Positions 1-7,542 of a stretch of 64,000 nucleotides of DNA are shown here, piece after piece (the stretch's first letter is position 1; every line of letters begins with the position of its first letter). A program made the position numbers and the translations under genes. Below the pieces are notes generated by a model. It was not told the origin of the DNA. It did not search any database and worked only from the letters and a program-made list of their open reading frames with translations. Source of the stretch: Armatimonadota bacterium (GTDB lineage: Bacteria; Armatimonadota; Fimbriimonadia; Fimbriimonadales; GBS-DC); the NCBI GenBank assembly GCA_013359125.1, contig JABWCR010000011.1, forward strand, positions 21,698-85,697, written 5' to 3'.

Positions 1-661
1 GCTGTGCAGCAACGCCGAACGGCTTGAGCGAAAGCCTCGTAATCGCGTTTACAAACCACAGCAACGGCGACATCAGCGTCATCAGAACAACCATCGGCCT
101 CGCCACCCACAGTACTACCGCTTCCGGTTTGGCCACAGCGATGCTCTTAGGAACGATCTCGCCGAAAACAATGCTGGCCAAGCTGACGATGAGCGTAACG
201 ATCGCAACCGCCAGCCAGCTCAGATTCACGTTGTATTGAACTTCGGCCGGACGCAAAAGGACGTGAAGCGGACCGGCCAGCGTCGTAGCCGCAACGGCAG
301 AGGCAAAGAAGCCGACCATGGTCGTGCCGATCTGCACGGTCGAAAGGAAGCGCGTCGGCTCTCTCTTCATGTCGTCCAAGATCGGCGCCAAACGGTGTTT
401 CTTTTCCACCAACGATTTGATCCAACTGTGCCGGACCGAGATTAAGGCAACCTCGGTCAAGGCAAAGAGCGCGTTGGCCAGCAACATGGCGACCAGCAAA
501 ACGATGCTGGAGAACATGCCGAACGATGGAGCGTCAGTCGCCCCGCTTGGCTGTCCGTAGGCGAACCAAACGAGAGCGCCTGCCGCAACGGCAATGATCG
601 ATGCGCGCCTTAACGCGCTTCGACGTTGTGGCGGTTCAGAGTTTTCAGATATGCGTTCCAT
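1..661 (-). CDS. CNNM-domain (DUF21) hemolysin-like transporter, C-terminus cut by window edge
   Basis: Manual translation of the minus strand from the ATG at 661 gives an uninterrupted 220-codon reading frame that runs off the left edge. After a basic N-terminus come a first hydrophobic segment (about residues 22-36), a long TM helix beginning MFSSIVLLVAMLLANALF, and the family-typical LTEVALISVRHSWI stretch and GEIVPKSIAV motif near residue 155. These define the CNNM/DUF21 membrane module of CorC/HlyC-type proteins, implicated in Mg2+ or Co2+ efflux; the CBS and CorC_HlyC domains would lie outside the window. It is the last visible gene of the minus-strand rpsU/ybeY/dgkA block, 21 bp after dgkA. 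The family call is sound; transport substrate is not known. Confidence 0.85.
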   Translation of the reverse strand, partial: MERISENSEPPQRRSALRRASIIAVAAGALVWFAYGQPSGATDAPSFGMFSSIVLLVAMLLANALFALTEVALISVRHSWIKSLVEKKHRLAPILDDMKREPTRFLSTVQIGTTMVGFFASAVAATTLAGPLHVLLRPAEVQYNVNLSWLAVAIVTLIVSLASIVFGEIVPKSIAVAKPEAVVLWVARPMVVLMTLMSPLLWFVNAITRLSLKPFGVAAQ

Positions 662-682
662 TTATTTGTGCGCGAGCCCTCC

Positions 683-1465
683 TTATGTGGGCGAAACCAC
701 CCAGTAGACAAAAGCCGCCAAAGCGACGCCCAAAAGCGCGCCCAAAACGACCTCCTGCAACGAATGCACCTTGGCCTCCACTCGGCTTTGTGCGACCAAA
801 AGCGCCAGCACAAGAGCCAGAATAGTGGCCAACAGATTGCTTGAAATGATGATGATGGCAACGGCGAAGAAGAAGCCCAAGGCCGCATGGCCGCTCACCG
901 TACCGCCATGAAACAACTGAATCTGACCCCGCATGGTGAGCGCCTTGACCAAAGAGACGACAACTAAGATGACGATCGCCCCTATGGTCAGCCCCACCCC
1001 CCAAGTGGTCGGCACCGCGCTTTCGAACCGCAACCGAATCTGCTCCAGCCTCAAATCGCCCAAAAAAAGCACCCACGCCACCACCAGCGCGTTGATCGTC
1101 GCCACCAGCACCGCGCCAGCGGCGATGTCCTTGGCCAGTTTTGCCAGAGGATGAAACTCCTGGGTTACCATATCCACCACGGCCTCGACCGCCGTGTTAA
1201 ACATCTCGGCGATCAGGATGATAGAGATGGTGAAGATCAGCACCAGCAGTTCTTGCCGATTGAGGCGGAAGAACAGTCCCAGCATCAGCGCCAGCGCCAG
1301 GCTAAAGAAGTGCACGCGCATGTGCTTCTGCGTGCGAACGGCGTGAATGACGCCTTCCAACGCAAACCGAAAGCCGCCAAAGGGGTTCTGAGCCTGCTTG
1401 ATAGCGGCGTCGATTTGTTCGGGCGGATCGTCGGATCTGCGTTCCGACTCGGATGGATCAATCAT
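683..1465 (-). CDS. dgkA: Diacylglycerol/undecaprenol kinase fused to a PAP2-like membrane domain
   Basis: 260 residues. Residues 28-135 are a small prokaryotic lipid kinase with the signature ExxNTAxExxVD at 87-98 and three helices; this family phosphorylates diacylglycerol or undecaprenol in the inner membrane. Residues 150-258 form a second membrane unit resembling PAP2 phosphatases: VSGH at 190-193 matches the family PSGH, and SR-x5-H at 227-234 matches the third motif, but the last acidic residue is Glu238 instead of Asp and the first motif (K-x6-RP) is not evident. Kinase and phosphatase-like halves in one chain suggest control of lipid-carrier phosphorylation (inference). It overlaps ybeY by 8 bp, as in the Firmicutes ybeY-dgkA order. 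Confidence 0.85.
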   Translation of the reverse strand: MIDPSESERRSDDPPEQIDAAIKQAQNPFGGFRFALEGVIHAVRTQKHMRVHFFSLALALMLGLFFRLNRQELLVLIFTISIILIAEMFNTAVEAVVDMVTQEFHPLAKLAKDIAAGAVLVATINALVVAWVLFLGDLRLEQIRLRFESAVPTTWGVGLTIGAIVILVVVSLVKALTMRGQIQLFHGGTVSGHAALGFFFAVAIIIISSNLLATILALVLALLVAQSRVEAKVHSLQEVVLGALLGVALAAFVYWVVSPT

Positions 1466-1961
1466 AGTGCCGCGAATACCATTCAGGATCAGCGTCTATT
1501 CCGACCTTGGCCAGCGCTTCGGTCGCCAGTCGGTTCATTGTGCGTCTACCTTTCGCCGTGTCGTCGTCATACCCTATCAAATGCAACGTCCCGTGCAGGC
1601 ATAGCATCAGCAGTTCGGTCTGAACCGAATGTCCCGCTTGTACGGCTTGTCTCCTAGCCATATCGACTGAGACGGCCACATCGCCAAGTTGCAACGGAAG
1701 AGAGGTTGGGCTGTCCGGCCAAGCCGCGCCCGGCTCAAGATCGTATAACGGGAAACTCAGCACATCGGTCGCCTCATCTTTAGACCTATATTGCCGGTTG
1801 AGCGAGCGAATCTGCCGATCGTCGGTGAAAAGAAAGCTGACAACGCCTCCGCGACCTTCCAATAGCGTCGAGATCGCCGATTGCAAAAGACCCTTGCTCA
1901 ACTCGCGGGGCAGCCCCTTGGCCTCCACGACCACCGAGCTACTGGCTGTCGATGTAGGCAT
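1458..1961 (-). CDS. ybeY: Endoribonuclease YbeY (16S rRNA maturation), altered zinc motif
   Basis: 167 residues, near the usual size. The family matures the 3' end of 16S rRNA and takes part in ribosome quality control. The metal motif is present as HGTLHLIGYDD at 123-133: His123 and His127 are the first two zinc ligands, but the third ligand, normally His in HGxLHLxGYDH, is Asp133. The codons at about 1563-1590 were read directly and give three Asp in a row. Asp can bind zinc, so the enzyme may still work. It sits between the 7TM-HD gene (23-bp overlap) and dgkA (8-bp overlap), the classical arrangement, so the assignment is secure despite the substitution. Confidence 0.9.
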   Translation of the reverse strand: MPTSTASSSVVVEAKGLPRELSKGLLQSAISTLLEGRGGVVSFLFTDDRQIRSLNRQYRSKDEATDVLSFPLYDLEPGAAWPDSPTSLPLQLGDVAVSVDMARRQAVQAGHSVQTELLMLCLHGTLHLIGYDDDTAKGRRTMNRLATEALAKVGIDADPEWYSRHYD

Positions 1962-3420
1962 AATCCTCGCTCATCGCTCCCGCATAATCGACTCTCTGGT
2001 GATGGATGGCCGACAAAGTCTTAATAAAGGCCTCTTTGATCTTGGGCAGATCGCCAAAACTCAGTTCGCTATCGTCCAATTGTCCGTCCGATCGTCGCAT
2101 CTCGACCAAATCCTGAACTAGATTCGAAATCCGAGACGGCGTGGGCGCCTCAAGGCATCGACCGGCCGCTTCGACCGTATCGGCCAAAAGCACGAGAGCG
2201 GCCTCCTTCGTCCGGGGCTTCGGCCCCTCATAGCGAAAATGCTGCTCTAAAATCGGATCCGGCTCGCCGCTGCCAATGGCTTGATGATAAAAATAGGTGA
2301 TCAGGCAGGTGCCGTGATGCTGGCCGATGATTTCGCAAACCCGCAAGGGAAGCCTGTTCTCGTGCGCCAGTTCGACGCCGTCCTTGACATGAGCGGCAAT
2401 GATCACGGCGGAAAGATTGGGCGTTAACTTGCCGTGCGTGTTGTAACCGACTTGATTCTCAATAAAGAACCCGGGGCGCTTCAGCTTGCCAATATCGTGA
2501 TAGAGGCCGCCTACCCGTGCGAGCAAGGGATCGGCGCCGATCGCCAGTGCGGCCGCCTCGGCCATCATCGCCACGTTTTGACTGTGAGCAAAAGTGCCGG
2601 GCGCCTCCTCTCGAAGCTGCTTGAGCAGATTCGAATCGGGCGAAGAAAGCTCATAAAGCGCCATAGGGGTGTCCAGGCGGAAAGGACGCTCCAAAAGCGC
2701 AATGCCCAGCCAAAAGAGCGCGGTCGCGGCCACGCCGGCCAACCCGCCCCAGGCCGCGCCGATCAAGATTGTCTTGGCATCGTGTCCTGCGTCGCCCACC
2801 ACAAACGCGCTCAATGCCGCCATCGACGCCGTCAGCGCGATCGCGCCTCTTATCAAACCAGACCGATTTTTGAGCGGCGACATCACCAGCACGCTCGTCC
2901 AGGCTGCGCCGCACGAGACAATGATCTGGGCCTCGGTAAACGAGCCGGACGCGGCCAAGCCTAAACTCCCAATCGCCACCATTACAATCGCTAGCGAGGG
3001 GCTCATCAGAGCCCCGATCAGCATTGCGCCGGCGGGCAGGCCCGCAACGATCAAGACGCCAAGCGTCGGGTTGTTGGCCGCCTCGCCCAAGGCCGTGGAA
3101 ACCGCGCGCACCGCCAAAAGGGAGATCGTTGCCACAAGGCCCAGCAGAGCCAGCGCCAGGTTGTCTCGCCAGATCGATGGTCTTAGCCGCTTCAGAAAGT
3201 AGGCGAACAACAGAATCTCTCCAAAGCCGACCAGGCCGCGCTTAGCCCAATCCCAAGACGTTAGAGGCGCATCTCCATTGAGCGCGATAAGGGAAACCAG
3301 CAGCCATCCCAAGAGCAGAAACCGCATCGTGCTGCGACGATCGAACGACGCAGGCCGAATGTACTGAAAGGGATGCCTGAAAAAGCCAGAACCCGTACCG
3401 ACTTCCAATCGCTTTTTCAT
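1939..3420 (-). CDS. 7TM-HD phosphohydrolase (PgpH/YqfF-like) lacking the extracellular HDED domain
   Basis: 493 residues from ATG 3420; an in-frame ATG at 3471 would add 17 residues with no hydrophobic character. An N-terminal TM and a polytopic region of about six further helices are followed by an HD domain with AHSQNVAMMAE and the metal motif LYHDIGKLKRPGFF, then a conserved HGT motif (GQHHGTCL). This is the 7TMR-HD family, whose characterised members hydrolyse c-di-AMP. Typical members are about 700 residues because a large extracellular HDED domain sits between TM1 and TM2; here TM1 is followed almost at once by TM2, so that sensor is missing. The gene precedes ybeY, as in Bacillus; phoH, usually next to it, is absent. 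Confidence 0.88.
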   Translation of the reverse strand: MKKRLEVGTGSGFFRHPFQYIRPASFDRRSTMRFLLLGWLLVSLIALNGDAPLTSWDWAKRGLVGFGEILLFAYFLKRLRPSIWRDNLALALLGLVATISLLAVRAVSTALGEAANNPTLGVLIVAGLPAGAMLIGALMSPSLAIVMVAIGSLGLAASGSFTEAQIIVSCGAAWTSVLVMSPLKNRSGLIRGAIALTASMAALSAFVVGDAGHDAKTILIGAAWGGLAGVAATALFWLGIALLERPFRLDTPMALYELSSPDSNLLKQLREEAPGTFAHSQNVAMMAEAAALAIGADPLLARVGGLYHDIGKLKRPGFFIENQVGYNTHGKLTPNLSAVIIAAHVKDGVELAHENRLPLRVCEIIGQHHGTCLITYFYHQAIGSGEPDPILEQHFRYEGPKPRTKEAALVLLADTVEAAGRCLEAPTPSRISNLVQDLVEMRRSDGQLDDSELSFGDLPKIKEAFIKTLSAIHHQRVDYAGAMSEDYAYIDSQ

Positions 3421-3491
3421 AGAGGGGGAATGCGCGGAACGACAGGAAAGCCTATGGCCGTTCCTGCCCAATCAGCGCGCAAAATTGCAGA

Positions 3492-3662
3492 TTACTTCTT
3501 TCGACCGCGGCGTTGCTTGGCGCGGCGCTTGCGCTCGCTCGGTTTCTCGTACGTCGCATGACGCTTGTAATCCTGAAGAATCCCGCTCTGTTCCAGCTGT
3601 TTCTTGAACCGCTTCAGAGCGCTGTCCAGCGATTCGTTCGGTCTTACTTGAATTTGAGCCAA
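3492..3662 (-). CDS. rpsU: Ribosomal protein bS21, TTG start
   Basis: A 56-residue frame found by hand: after the start it reads AQIQVRPNESLDSALKRF, then an Arg/Lys-rich tail ending RRGRKK. This is bS21, a small-subunit protein near the anti-SD end of 16S rRNA. The start is TTG at 3662, preceded by a perfect AAGGAGG (3670-3676) with 7 nt spacing; no ATG fits the conserved N-terminus. It begins the block rpsU, 7TM-HD, ybeY, dgkA, a shortened version of the Bacillus yqeY-yqf order. A candidate -10 (GATAAT, minus strand) lies about 40 nt upstream, in the region divergent from msrB. Confidence 0.93.
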   Translation of the reverse strand: MAQIQVRPNESLDSALKRFKKQLEQSGILQDYKRHATYEKPSERKRRAKQRRGRKK

Positions 3663-3818
3663 ACTCTCGGCCTCCTTGGTTGTGCTCGGACGCTGCCATA
3701 GATTATCGGCACATGGCGCCCAAGGCCACTAATTGTAACTCGAATCAGAGGCAAATGTCAAGGGAGCCCGAGAATCCGAAGGAACCGACCGGCCCAAATC
3801 TGCGTTAAAATAATCGCT

Positions 3819-4379
3819 ATGAAAATCGTGTCGGCGTTCATCATCGGGGCGCTCGCTGTCGCATTGATCGCCCAACAGACCGCACAAGACTCCAAACCTC
3901 AACAACCCAAGGAGGCGCCCAAAGTGAGCAAGCCTAAGGTTTCCAAGACCGATGCCGAATGGCGCAAAAGCCTAACGCCCGAGCAGTACGAGATATTGCG
4001 AAAGAAAGGCACCGAACGCGCGTTCACCGGCAAGTATTGGAACCATAAGGAGGACGGCTCCTACCTGTGCGCAGGATGTCGGACCGAGTTGTTCAAATCG
4101 AACACCAAGTACGACTCGGGATGCGGCTGGCCCAGTTTCTACGAGGCTTTGGACAAAGAAAAGGTTATCTACCGCGAAGATCGCAGCTTCGGCATGAAGC
4201 GCATCGAGGTGCTTTGCGCGACTTGCGATGGGCATTTGGGCCATGTTTTCGACGACGGTCCGAGACCCACAGGCCTTCGATACTGCATCAATTCGGCCGC
4301 GCTGGACTTCAAAAAAGCCGATGCCAAAAAGGCCGAGCCAAAGAAGCCCGAAAACAAGAAGCAACCAGCTAAGAAGTAG
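3819..4379 (+). CDS. msrB: Exported peptide-methionine (R)-S-oxide reductase MsrB
   Basis: 186 residues. A hydrophobic N-terminus (about residues 1-18) followed by a Lys/Pro-rich linker indicates export. The MsrB fold starts near residue 44, with zinc cysteines C84/C87 (CAGC) and C133/C136 (CATC) and the catalytic cysteine C156 in RYCINSAAL. It reduces methionine-R-sulfoxide in proteins, here probably in the cell envelope. The tail (166-186) is almost entirely Lys, Ala, Pro and Glu. The -10-like TAAAAT at 3806-3811 ends 7 nt before the ATG and there is no Shine-Dalgarno sequence, so the mRNA may be leaderless. It converges with the NIF3-like gene, with only two bases between the stops. Confidence 0.95.
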   Translation: MKIVSAFIIGALAVALIAQQTAQDSKPQQPKEAPKVSKPKVSKTDAEWRKSLTPEQYEILRKKGTERAFTGKYWNHKEDGSYLCAGCRTELFKSNTKYDSGCGWPSFYEALDKEKVIYREDRSFGMKRIEVLCATCDGHLGHVFDDGPRPTGLRYCINSAALDFKKADAKKAEPKKPENKKQPAKK

Positions 4380-4381
4380 GC

Positions 4382-5452
4382 CTAATCGAGCAACACGACC
4401 TTCGCATCGACGGCTTTTGCCAACCGCCGGGCCAGCTCCGCCACGCCCGGCGCCTCCGTTTCGCGATGCCCCGCGTCGATCAGGCCTATCTTCAGCTGTT
4501 CGGCTTCTATCGTCTGATGGTGGCGCGCCTCGCCGGTAACCAGCGCGTCAGCCCCGGCCGCCTTGGCCGCACGCAAGTAGTCGCCTCCCGAACCGCCCAA
4601 AACCGCCACCCTCTTGATGCGAGCCGGAGGCCGGCCATAAGCGCGAACAGCTGGCTGATCCAGGCACAATCCGACATATTCGGCCAATTGCTCAAGATTT
4701 ACGGACTTGGGCAGGCTGCCGACGCGCCCCATAGGGAACAGTTTAGGCTGTTCCAGCCGGTAAACGTCATAGGCGACCTCTTCATAGGGGTGCGCGGCAA
4801 TCATCGCGCTCACAATACTGCCTAGCTGCCGTTCGTCCACGATCATCTCGATCCGATGCTCCCTGACTTTCTCGATTTTGCCCGCCTTGCCAATATGAGG
4901 GCGCGCAGCTTTGCCGGGGCGAAACGTTCCAACGCCTTCGCTATAAAAGGCGCATCGTTCGTAGTTGCCGATCAAGCCCGCTCCAGCCTCCGACATCGCG
5001 CCGATCACCTTGCTAGTCGAACGAGCAGGCACAAAGACGGCGATTTTTAACTGACCCATCCGTCCGCCCTCGCCAAAGGGTTCGACTTTCTGCAATCCGA
5101 TCGCCTGGGCCAGGGCATCGTTCACGCCGCCCACAGCATTGTCCCAATTGGTGTGCGCCGCTATCAGGCTGATGCCTAAATGCACGCAATCGCGCACGGC
5201 CAGATGAACCGGATCAGCGTTGAGCAGCGAGGTTAGCGGCCTATAAATGAGCGGATGATGGACGACCAAAGCCCGACATTCCGCCTCGTGGCACTTTCCA
5301 ATCTTCGCCTTATCGGGGTCCATGGCAACGCCTACCGACGAAACGATCTGGTCTGGATCGCCGATCTGAAGCCCGACCGGATCGCCAGGCATCGCGATCG
5401 ACCAGGGCGCAATCGCGTCGATAACATCGAGCAACTCGCGAACGCGGATCAT
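4382..5452 (-). CDS. NIF3/YqfO-like dinuclear metal-centre protein
   Basis: 356 residues from ATG 5452 (MIRVRELLDVI); the upstream in-frame extension to 5596 is low-complexity and not family-like. The first half contains VVHHPLIY and SLIAAHTNWDN, which carry the His/Asp metal ligands of NIF3 proteins; the second half has an inserted PII-like region (HPYEEVAYDVYRLEQ) and the closing metal-binding region GEARHHQTIEAEQ and GLIDAGHRETE. Members form hexameric toroids with a two-metal centre; some are annotated as GTP cyclohydrolase type 2, but the cellular function is unsettled. The gene is divergent from the beta-barrel gene at 5599. Confidence 0.88.
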   Translation of the reverse strand: MIRVRELLDVIDAIAPWSIAMPGDPVGLQIGDPDQIVSSVGVAMDPDKAKIGKCHEAECRALVVHHPLIYRPLTSLLNADPVHLAVRDCVHLGISLIAAHTNWDNAVGGVNDALAQAIGLQKVEPFGEGGRMGQLKIAVFVPARSTSKVIGAMSEAGAGLIGNYERCAFYSEGVGTFRPGKAARPHIGKAGKIEKVREHRIEMIVDERQLGSIVSAMIAAHPYEEVAYDVYRLEQPKLFPMGRVGSLPKSVNLEQLAEYVGLCLDQPAVRAYGRPPARIKRVAVLGGSGGDYLRAAKAAGADALVTGEARHHQTIEAEQLKIGLIDAGHRETEAPGVAELARRLAKAVDAKVVLLD

Positions 5453-5474
5453 GCTCCATAGTTCCTCATCCTTA

Positions 5475-5482
5475 GGTATAAT
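5475..5482 (+). promoter_or_regulatory. -10 promoter box of beta-barrel gene
   Basis: GGTATAAT, a perfect -10 hexamer preceded by GG. It lies 116 nt before the ATG at 5599, leaving a leader of about 110 nt that includes a CGGCGC-ttt-GCGCCG hairpin at 5513-5527. No convincing -35 box at 17 nt. Confidence 0.55.
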
Positions 5483-5598
5483 CCTTGCCCAGTCCGAAAG
5501 CCGCCAGGATTGCGGCGCTTTGCGCCGAATAGTGGGTCGAAAGACTCGAGCGGGAAGACCCGGCGAGCAGAGGCTAACAAGGAGGTTGTTCAACAATC

Positions 5599-6135
5599 AT
5601 GGGTCGAAAACTTATCTGCCTGACAATGGCGGCGCTGCTCTGCGCGACCGGCGTTGCCCGAGCGCAAGACACCTTTTTTGGCGATCTGCGAGTGCGCGCC
5701 GGAGCCTTTTTCCCGAGCGACAGCACCCTGACCAATCTGAACAAGACCTGGTTTGGGGTGGGCGTCGCCTACGTCATGCCCAGCATTCCCTTGCTCGGTG
5801 CCATGCAGACCGAACTCGCTGTTGACGTCTTCACGCACAGCGCGGGCGGTTCGCGAGGAACCGTAACCCCGATCACCATCAACATCGTCTACTCCGAGCC
5901 GACTTCCGTCGTCCCGACGCGCCTCATGGTGGGCGCTGGCGCATACGTGATCGATGCCGTGGGCGCCAGTAAGACCATCTTTGGCGGACGCGTAGGCCTT
6001 AACTTCGGCTTTGCCGGCGAATGGACGCTCGATGTAAACTACGACTTTACCGAGAAACTCACCCAGGTAACCACAGGCGGCACCGTTCAATTCCGCGGCT
6101 CCGGCCTCTCCGTGATGCTCGGTCGCCGATTCTGA
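5599..6135 (+). CDS. Small outer-membrane beta-barrel protein
   Basis: 178 residues with a clear signal peptide (cleavage expected after about residue 22, ARAQ). The mature part alternates hydrophobic and polar residues in short strands with Gly/Thr turns (for example LRVRAGAFFP, TKTWFGVGVAYV-like segments and GGRVGLNFGFAGEWTLDVNYDF) and ends in Phe (LGRRF), the usual C-terminal signature of BAM-inserted barrels. Size fits an eight-stranded OmpA/OmpW-like barrel. The specific role is unknown. It has a consensus Shine-Dalgarno sequence (AAGGAGG, 5579-5585) and a 110-nt leader. It is one of the main indications of an outer membrane in this organism. Confidence 0.75.
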   Translation: MGRKLICLTMAALLCATGVARAQDTFFGDLRVRAGAFFPSDSTLTNLNKTWFGVGVAYVMPSIPLLGAMQTELAVDVFTHSAGGSRGTVTPITINIVYSEPTSVVPTRLMVGAGAYVIDAVGASKTIFGGRVGLNFGFAGEWTLDVNYDFTEKLTQVTTGGTVQFRGSGLSVMLGRRF

Positions 6136-6162
6136 TCGGGAGATGAAGAGGCGCGGACACCC

Positions 6163-7110
6163 ATGATCAACCGCGCTCCGCTAAAGATCTTTGCAGGTAC
6201 GGCGCACCACGAGTTCGGTCTCGAGGTGTGCCGAATCTTGCAGACCGAGCTGGGCCACTGCACCATCAAGCGCTTCCAGGACGGCGAGACCTACGTCAAA
6301 TACGAAGAATCGGTCAGAGGCGCAGACTGCTACATCATCCAGCCCACCTCGCCGCCCACCGACACCAACCTGATGCAGCTGCTGATCCTGCTCGATGCAT
6401 TGCGTCGAGCCTCCGCCGCCCGCATCACGCCCGTTATCCCCTATTTTGGCTATGCCCGACAAGAGAAGAAAGAGCTGCCGCGAGAGCCGATCACGGCCAA
6501 ACTGGTCGCCGATCTGATCCATGCGGCCGGCGCCCAGCGCATCATCACCATGGACCTGCACGCCGACGCGATCCAAGGCTTTTTCAATATGCCGGTCGAC
6601 CACCTCACAGCCGAGAAGCTCTTCGCCGAGCACTTTGCCGAATTGGCCGACCGCGATATTGTCTTCGTCTCGGTGGACGAAGGCCGTGTTAAGAAAGTGC
6701 GCAAAGTTGCGGGACGCCTGAACGCCCCAATCGCAGTCGGATACAAGCACCGGGACGGCCACGACAATTCGGAAGTAACGCACCTGGCAGGAGACGTTCG
6801 AGGCAAAATCCCGATCATCGTCGAGGACATCATCACCACGGGCGGAAGCGTCAACCAATGCGTGGACACTCTCCTGGCCCACGGCGCCTTGCCCGAGGTG
6901 CGCGTGGCGGCCACTCACGCCGTATTGATGCCCCAAGCAAAAGAACGCCTCTCCCGTCCGGAAATTGCCAACATCGTTGTTACCAACACTTTGCCGCTGA
7001 CGCCCGATCAAACCATCGACAAAATGAGCGTTCTCTCCGTCGCGCCCCTCTTTGCAGAGGCGATCTACCGAGCGCATCACGATCTCTCCATCTCCTCGCT
7101 CTTCGATTAA
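6163..7110 (+). CDS. prs: Ribose-phosphate pyrophosphokinase (PRPP synthetase)
   Basis: 315 residues, standard length. It makes PRPP from ribose-5-phosphate and ATP for nucleotide, His and Trp synthesis. Visible motifs are the flexible loop YARQEKKELPREPITAKLV, ITMDLHADAIQGFFNMPVDHL, and the PRPP-binding loop IIVEDIITTGGSV. One usually strict segment is divergent: the family VxPDxGG(V) motif appears as VSVDEGRVKKVRKVAG. This may reflect a divergent subfamily rather than loss of function, since all other motifs are intact. The next gene (VOC protein) starts on the base after the stop codon, so the two are cotranscribed. Confidence 0.95.
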   Translation: MINRAPLKIFAGTAHHEFGLEVCRILQTELGHCTIKRFQDGETYVKYEESVRGADCYIIQPTSPPTDTNLMQLLILLDALRRASAARITPVIPYFGYARQEKKELPREPITAKLVADLIHAAGAQRIITMDLHADAIQGFFNMPVDHLTAEKLFAEHFAELADRDIVFVSVDEGRVKKVRKVAGRLNAPIAVGYKHRDGHDNSEVTHLAGDVRGKIPIIVEDIITTGGSVNQCVDTLLAHGALPEVRVAATHAVLMPQAKERLSRPEIANIVVTNTLPLTPDQTIDKMSVLSVAPLFAEAIYRAHHDLSISSLFD

Positions 7111-7488
7111 ATGCGGCCGCCCATCGACCAGGCGATCGCCTTCTACCCGACCAATAAACTGCAAGAAACCCGGCAATTCTACGAAGAAACCGTAGGATTG
7201 CGCGTCGTCGTCGATCAAGGCGACTGCGTCATTCTTGAAGTCTGCCCCAACGCTTATATCGGTTTCTGCCGCAACGACAATCCGCCTGGAGAGGACCATC
7301 GCATCGTGTTCACCCTCGTGTCAAATGAAGTCGACGCCTGGCACGAGCGGCTATCGCAAGCAGGCGCCGAAATCCTCTTCCCGCCTAAAGACAACCCGAA
7401 ATACCGAATCTACAACTTCTTCGCCAAGGACCCGAACGGCTATCTGCTGGAAATCCAGCGGTTTTGGGACGACAACTGGCGCGAGTAG
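7111..7488 (+). CDS. VOC-superfamily (glyoxalase/dioxygenase-like) protein
   Basis: 125 residues comprising one VOC module: an N-terminal beta-alpha unit with the typical QETRQFYEETVGLRVV, and a C-terminal unit DAWHERLSQAGAEILFPPKD ending in KDPNGYLLEIQRF, whose Glu is the usual metal ligand. The family includes glyoxalases, ring-cleavage dioxygenases and antibiotic-binding proteins; the substrate cannot be told. It starts with ATG immediately after the prs stop, without its own spacer. Confidence 0.85.
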   Translation: MRPPIDQAIAFYPTNKLQETRQFYEETVGLRVVVDQGDCVILEVCPNAYIGFCRNDNPPGEDHRIVFTLVSNEVDAWHERLSQAGAEILFPPKDNPKYRIYNFFAKDPNGYLLEIQRFWDDNWRE

Positions 7489-7501
7489 CCTGAACTTGGG
7501 T

Positions 7502-7507
7502 TATACT
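7502..7507 (+). promoter_or_regulatory. -10 promoter box of dockerin-like lipoprotein gene
   Basis: TATACT preceded by GGT, 35 nt before the ATG at 7543; a strong AAGGAGG lies between them. This is one of the repeated GGTTATACT/GGTATACT-type boxes in this window. Confidence 0.5.
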
Positions 7508-7542
7508 CTCTCCTAATTCACGCTGTTCGAAAGGAGGAACAG

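Noticed and set aside
5483..5598. Cobalamin or c-di-GMP riboswitch in the beta-barrel leader
   Set aside because: Neither conserved core motif could be placed; kept only as an unassigned structured leader.
6181..7299. Long open frame antisense to prs (372 codons)
   Set aside because: It is the opposite strand of a well-supported gene; composition is shadow-like with no motif.
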